From the NCBI GenBank assembly GCA_937872175.1, contig CALMPI010000010.1:1-64000 (forward strand): DNA of 64,000 nt. The letters are read 5' to 3'. The first letter of the stretch is position 1. The number at the start of each line of letters is the position of its first letter. Shown here one piece after another: positions 60,359 to 64,000 of this stretch. Source of the stretch: an uncultured Flavobacteriales bacterium. GTDB lineage: Bacteria > Bacteroidota > Bacteroidia > Flavobacteriales_F > PHOS-HE28. The notes beneath the pieces were generated by a model, which did not search any database, had not been told where the DNA came from, and saw only the letters and a list, made by a program, of their open reading frames with translations. Made by a program: the position numbers and the translations under genes.

Positions 60359-60883
60359 TCAGACGGCCTGGCCGGCGGGGTAGGACACGGCGGTGACCCG
60401 CAGGCGTTGCACGCCACCGGCGAGCCGGAGCTCGACCTCATCGCCGCGTTCCCGGCCCATCAGCGCGCGGGCCATCGGCGCGGTGAAGGCGATGCGGCCC
60501 TCCCGCACCGAGGCTTCGTCGACCCCCACGATGGTGAAGCTGCGCTCCTGGCCGGCCTGCGGCCCGTTCAGCCAATGGACCGTCACGCTGGCGCCGAAGC
60601 GCACATCCTCGGGTGCGGGCCGCGGTGGCTCCACCACGTGGGCAGTGGCGATGCGCTCGTTGAGCAGCTCCAACCGGCCATCGATCTCCGCCCAGGCCCT
60701 GCGCTTGGCCTCCTCGCTTTCGTAGGGCTTCGAACGGTCGGCTTCCAGCGCGGCGCGCTCCTCCTGCAACAGCCGAAGCCCGCGCGGGGTCACGTGGTTG
60801 GGCACGCCCGGCGGTAGTGGCGCACGCGGCGGAATGAAGGGCGCCTCCTCCTGATCGCCTTCGCGGACAAAGCCCCGGGACAT
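60359..60883 (-). CDS. GreA/GreB-family transcript cleavage factor-like protein
   Basis: 174 residues. The N-terminal half has a helical hairpin preceded by PPGVPNHVTPRGLRLLQEE (GreA N-terminal like) with an acidic tip region; the C-terminal FKBP-like domain has VTVHWLNGPQAGQERSFTIVGVDEASVREGRIAFTAPMARALMG-type pattern typical of Gre C-domains (about 100-165). Gre factors stimulate cleavage by backtracked RNA polymerase. A nucleoside diphosphate kinase regulator (Rnk) type is less likely because the helical hairpin is full length. Confidence 0.82.
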   Translation of the reverse strand: MSRGFVREGDQEEAPFIPPRAPLPPGVPNHVTPRGLRLLQEERAALEADRSKPYESEEAKRRAWAEIDGRLELLNERIATAHVVEPPRPAPEDVRFGASVTVHWLNGPQAGQERSFTIVGVDEASVREGRIAFTAPMARALMGRERGDEVELRLAGGVQRLRVTAVSYPAGQAV

Positions 60884-60895
60884 GGTGCAAAGGAA

Positions 60896-60918
60896 AAGCC
60901 CGGCTCATCGCCGGGCTT
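60896..60918 (-). terminator. rho-independent terminator of the ABC-F gene
   Basis: 9-bp stem AAGCCCGGC/GCCGGGCTT (60896-60904 with 60910-60918); on the minus strand it is followed by TTTTCCTTT. It ends the ABC-F transcript, 42 nt after its stop. Confidence 0.85.
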
Positions 60919-60919
60919 C

Positions 60920-60956
60920 CATCATCTCATCATCTCATTCTCCGATCATCTGATCG
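60920..60956. repeat. octamer tandem CATCATCT with inverted tail
   Basis: Two octamers CATCATCT (60920-60935) are followed by CATTCTCC and GATCATCTGATC, whose ends are complementary. Short-period repeat of the same style as the other elements, next to the ABC-F stop. Confidence 0.55.
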
Positions 60957-60959
60957 GGC

Positions 60960-62654
60960 TCACCCCCGCACCAGCTTGCGGTACTTGATGCGGTGCGGCA
61001 CGATGTCGCCGCCGAGGCGCTTCCTGCGGTTCTCCTCGTAGTCGCTGAAGCCGCCCTCGAACCAGTACACCTGACTGTCGCCCTCGAAGGCGAGGATGTG
61101 CGTGCACACGCGGTCCATGAACCAGCGGTCGTGGCTGATGATCACCGCGCAGCCGCTGTAGTCCTGGATGGCCTCCTCCAGCGCGCGCAGTGTGTTCACG
61201 TCCAGGTCGTTGGTCGGTTCGTCCAGCAGCAGCACGTTGCTGCTCTGCTTCACCGTCATGGCCAGGTGCAGGCGGTTGCGTTCGCCGCCGGAAAGCACGC
61301 CCACCTTCTTGTTCTGGTCGGTGCCGCTGAAGTTGAAGCGGCTGAGGTAGGCGCGCGTGTTCATCACCACGTTGCCGAAGGTGATGTTCTCCAGGCCGCC
61401 GCTGATCACCTCGTACACGGTCTTGTCGGCCACCAGCTCCTTGTGGCTCTGGTCCACGTAGGCGATCTGCACGGTCTCGCCGATGGTGATGGTGCCGCTG
61501 TCCGGCTTCTCGGCGCCCATCACCATGCGGAACAGCGTGGTCTTGCCGGCGCCATTGGGACCGATGATGCCCACGATGCCGGCGGGTGGCAGGGCGAAGC
61601 TGAGGTTGTCGATGAGCAGCCGGTCGCCGAAGCCCTTGCTCACGTTCTTGAACTCGATCACCTTGTCGCCCAGGCGCGGCCCGTTGGGGATGAAGATCTC
61701 CAGCTTGGCCTCCTTCTCCTTCACGCTCTCGCTCTGCATCTTCTCGTAGTTCTGCAGGCGGGCCTTGCTCTTGGTGCGGCGCGCACTGGCATTGCTGCGC
61801 ACCCACTCGAGCTCCTGCTTCAGCACGCGCTGGCGCTTGCTCTCCTGCTTCTCCTCCTGGGCCATGCGGGCGGTCTTCTGCTCCAGCCAGTTGGTGTAGT
61901 TGCCCTTGAAGGGGATGCCCTCGCCGCGGTCCAGTTCCAGGATCCAGCCGGCCACGTTGTCCAGGAAGTAGCGGTCGTGGGTGATGGCGATCACGGTGCC
62001 CTTGTACTGCTGCAGGTGCAGCTCGAGCCAGGCCACGCTCTCGGCATCGAGGTGGTTGGTGGGTTCGTCCAGCAGCAGGATGTCCGGCTGTTGCAGCAGC
62101 AGGCGGCAGAGGGCCACGCGGCGGCGCTCCCCCCCGCTCAGCACCTTGATGGACGTGTCTCCGTCCGGGCAGCGCAGGGCGTCCATGGCCACCTCCAGCT
62201 TCTGGTCGATGTTCCAGGCGTCGCTCACCTCGATCTTGTCCTGCAGGGCGGCCTGCCGGGCGATGAGCTTGTCCATCTTGTCCGGGTCGTTCAGCACCTC
62301 ATCGTCGGCGAACTTGTTGTTCACCTCCTCGTACTCCTTCAGCAGGTCCATGATGGGCTGCACGCCTTCGCGCACGATCTCGATCACGGTCTTGCTCTCG
62401 TCCAGCTCGGGCTCCTGCTCCAGGTGACCGATGGAGTAGCCGGGGCTCAGGTGCACGTCGCCCTCGAAGCTCGTCTCCTTGCCGGCGATGATGCGCATCA
62501 GCGTGGACTTGCCCGAGCCGTTGAGGCCGAGCACGCCGATCTTGGCCCCATAGTAGAAGCCCAGGTAGATATCGTTGAGGATCTTCTTACCGGAAGGGAG
62601 CGTCTTGCCCACCTTCACCATGTTGAAGATGATCTGGCGGCCTTCTTCTGCCAT
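60960..62654 (-). CDS. ettA: ABC-F family translational throttle ATPase (EttA-like)
   Basis: 564 residues from MAEEGRQIIFNMVKVGKT. Two ABC ATPase domains with Walker A GLNGSGKST and GPNGAGKT, signatures VLSGGERRR and VLSGGERN, and Walker B LLLDEPTNHLD and LLLDEPTNDLD; the linker with WVRSNASARRTKSKARLQNY is the ABC-F P-site tRNA interaction motif. No membrane segments, as in ABC-F. EttA-type proteins bind the ribosomal E site and gate elongation by ATP/ADP ratio. Confidence 0.9.
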   Translation of the reverse strand: MAEEGRQIIFNMVKVGKTLPSGKKILNDIYLGFYYGAKIGVLGLNGSGKSTLMRIIAGKETSFEGDVHLSPGYSIGHLEQEPELDESKTVIEIVREGVQPIMDLLKEYEEVNNKFADDEVLNDPDKMDKLIARQAALQDKIEVSDAWNIDQKLEVAMDALRCPDGDTSIKVLSGGERRRVALCRLLLQQPDILLLDEPTNHLDAESVAWLELHLQQYKGTVIAITHDRYFLDNVAGWILELDRGEGIPFKGNYTNWLEQKTARMAQEEKQESKRQRVLKQELEWVRSNASARRTKSKARLQNYEKMQSESVKEKEAKLEIFIPNGPRLGDKVIEFKNVSKGFGDRLLIDNLSFALPPAGIVGIIGPNGAGKTTLFRMVMGAEKPDSGTITIGETVQIAYVDQSHKELVADKTVYEVISGGLENITFGNVVMNTRAYLSRFNFSGTDQNKKVGVLSGGERNRLHLAMTVKQSSNVLLLDEPTNDLDVNTLRALEEAIQDYSGCAVIISHDRWFMDRVCTHILAFEGDSQVYWFEGGFSDYEENRRKRLGGDIVPHRIKYRKLVRG

Positions 62655-62746
62655 CGTCGTCAGGGATCTGCGGTTGGTGTGGACCGTTGCCGGGCAACGG
62701 GGCCGCAAAGGTCGCGCTTCGGCGGGAACTTCCGGCGCGTGGGTCG

Positions 62747-64000
62747 TCACCGCACCGTGGCGCGCCACACTTCCAGCCGCTTCCAGTCCTGCACCCGGTC
62801 CGGCACCGTCAGTTGGTCCGGACGGTGGTCGTGGTGCAGCAGCACCCCCTCGAGGGTTTGTTCACGCGCCGGGCTCACCAGCACATAGAGCGTGGCACCC
62901 GGGGTCGTGGGCCGGTACAGCACGTCGATGGGGATGCGTCGGTCCCTGAAATGGAACTCCACCGGCGCCTCCCAGGGGAACTCGGTCATCACCCGGTCGG
63001 CGGGCATCAGCGCCCCGCGGAAGTAGTCCGCCGCCAAGGCCGCTTCCGGGAACCGCTCGATGCGGTCCTGGATGCCACGCATGCCCGTCCACGACATTCC
63101 GGTGAGCACCACGAGGGCGGTGATGCTGGTGCGCACGCGCTTGCTGAGCGTGGGCAACAGGGTCTCCTGCACCAGCTTCAGCAGGTAGAAGAGGGCGATG
63201 GCCGAGCTGAGGTGCAGGACGAACAGGGTGTAGATCCATACGCGCGGCGGGGCCACCAGCCGCTGGGCGATCACGATGGGGATGGCCCCCAACGCGGTGG
63301 CGATCAGCAGCAGCCGGAACTTGGAACTGATGTACGCCGCATACACCACGCCGGCCAGGCCCAGCAGGCTGATCCAGGTGGCGGCCGTGTCGTTGAAGTA
63401 GGCGTAGAGGTCGAAGGTGCGGTCCTGGTGGGTGGCGGAGAACACTTCCCAGCTGTTGTCGCCCATGGTGGGGTGATGGAAGAGCTGGCCCAGGCCGTGC
63501 ACGACGATCACCGGCATGTAGAGCGCGCCGGTGAGCACCAGGAACACCCCGAAGGACAAGGCCAGCCGTTGTGTCCGTTTGGCGAGGGTGCTGTCGTAGG
63601 CGGACATCAGGTGGAGCAGCAGCCACAGGTAGCATGCGGCGGCGATGTAGAGCATGGTGGTCACCGTCCACATGCCGAGCGCATTGATCACCGCCAGAGC
63701 GAGGGCACTGCCCAGGGCGTTGGTCTTGGCGAAGTGGCGGCCGGCCAGCCAACCCAGCAGCAGCAGGCACCAAGTGAGGCTGTAGCCGCGGCCCAGCGCA
63801 CTGTACTCGATCAACGAGCCGCTGGAGGCCACGAAGGCCAGCATCAGCAGGGCGATGTAGCGGTTGAAGTGCGCGCGGGCGAAGAGGTAGGCCAGCGGCA
63901 TGGCCAGGATGCCCGCAAGAAGCGCCGGAAGCCGGAGGCTCCACAGGTGCACCCCGAAGAGCGCCGTGCTCAACTTCACCAGCAGGGTGTGCAGGATCTG
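62747..64000 (-). CDS. GT-C / ArnT-like glycosyltransferase, 5' part cut by window end
   Basis: At least 417 residues, with no start within the window; the frame is open to the last base, so the N-terminus lies outside. Multi-pass membrane protein: LHTLLVKLSTALFGVHLWSLRLPALLAG is the conserved second part of the first luminal loop of GT39/ArnT enzymes; about ten helices follow, then a soluble C-terminal part (RRIPIDVLYRPTTPGATLYV). It probably transfers sugars from lipid carriers at the periplasmic face. Confidence 0.75.
   Translation of the reverse strand, partial: QILHTLLVKLSTALFGVHLWSLRLPALLAGILAMPLAYLFARAHFNRYIALLMLAFVASSGSLIEYSALGRGYSLTWCLLLLGWLAGRHFAKTNALGSALALAVINALGMWTVTTMLYIAAACYLWLLLHLMSAYDSTLAKRTQRLALSFGVFLVLTGALYMPVIVVHGLGQLFHHPTMGDNSWEVFSATHQDRTFDLYAYFNDTAATWISLLGLAGVVYAAYISSKFRLLLIATALGAIPIVIAQRLVAPPRVWIYTLFVLHLSSAIALFYLLKLVQETLLPTLSKRVRTSITALVVLTGMSWTGMRGIQDRIERFPEAALAADYFRGALMPADRVMTEFPWEAPVEFHFRDRRIPIDVLYRPTTPGATLYVLVSPAREQTLEGVLLHHDHRPDQLTVPDRVQDWKRLEVWRATVR

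Noticed and set aside
57832-60396. 854-codon plus-strand frame opposite the propeller kinase
   Set aside because: The minus-strand kinase has complete propeller, His_kinase and HATPase motifs; the plus frame has none.

Overview
The window comes from a GC-rich member of the Bacteroidota, most likely Flavobacteriales. The evidence is a large set of secreted proteins ending in Por/type IX secretion (T9SS) sorting domains, promoters of the Bacteroidota TAnnTTTG type, an S16 ribosomal protein with a long Ala/Glu-rich tail, a Bacteroidota-style TonB, and no Shine-Dalgarno pattern. No rRNA, CRISPR array, transposase or prophage was recognised; one tRNA (Asp) is present.

Layout. 1-6.6 kb: two copies of a module (secreted NxSFE-type protein followed by an S74 tail-fibre-like protein, each preceded by a similar candidate small RNA and a heptanucleotide array); the second S74 copy is truncated next to a 48-bp repeat array. 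6.6-8.1 kb: rpsP-rimM and a rhodanese. 8.2-13.6 kb: small secreted protein, GH20 hexosaminidase, M1 aminopeptidase and phosphofructokinase, tightly packed. 13.6-15.9 kb: secreted metalloprotease-like and N-formylglutamate amidohydrolase-like proteins with T9SS tails. 15.9-23.1 kb: NTF2-like, OsmC, dnaE, trxA, a four-helix-bundle gene flanked by inverted heptamer repeats, DUF58 and tRNA-Asp. 23.1-26 kb: a TPR histidine kinase with its LytTR regulator. 26-28.7 kb: secreted protein and lipoprotein. 28.9-34.3 kb: a MacB-like export system (ATPase, two permeases, HlyD-type adaptor). 34.3-40.7 kb: a 12-residue-repeat secreted protein, a T9SS protein, a class C beta-lactamase-like hydrolase, and a dockerin-like/S74 gene pair. 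40.8-50.4 kb: membrane protein, rsmE, DUF4159, TerC, T9SS protein, TonB, alpha/beta hydrolase, histidine ammonia-lyase, lipoprotein and hisS. 50.5-56 kb: operon of two dockerin-like module proteins and a YadA-like/S74 protein. 56.2-60.1 kb: a propeller histidine kinase with LytTR regulator. 60.4-64 kb: GreA/GreB-like factor, ABC-F ATPase and the 3' part of a GT-C type membrane protein.

The most interesting signal is a class of short-period (7 or 8 bp) repeats arranged as inverted arms. They flank a four-helix-bundle gene (21.4-22.0 kb), sit in frame inside dnaE (18.04-18.11 kb), form a perfect 30-bp inverted repeat (43.50-43.59 kb), form two long arrays near secreted-protein genes (3.66 and 6.20 kb), and occur as an octamer version inserted in the ABC exporter operon between copies of an 11-bp target duplication (30.58-30.71 kb). 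Other unusual features are a protein built from 2 x 12 copies of a 12-residue repeat, a low-GC tract inside hisS, a shared C-terminal module in three secreted proteins, and a recurrent promoter placement only 4-6 nt before start codons, which suggests leaderless mRNAs.
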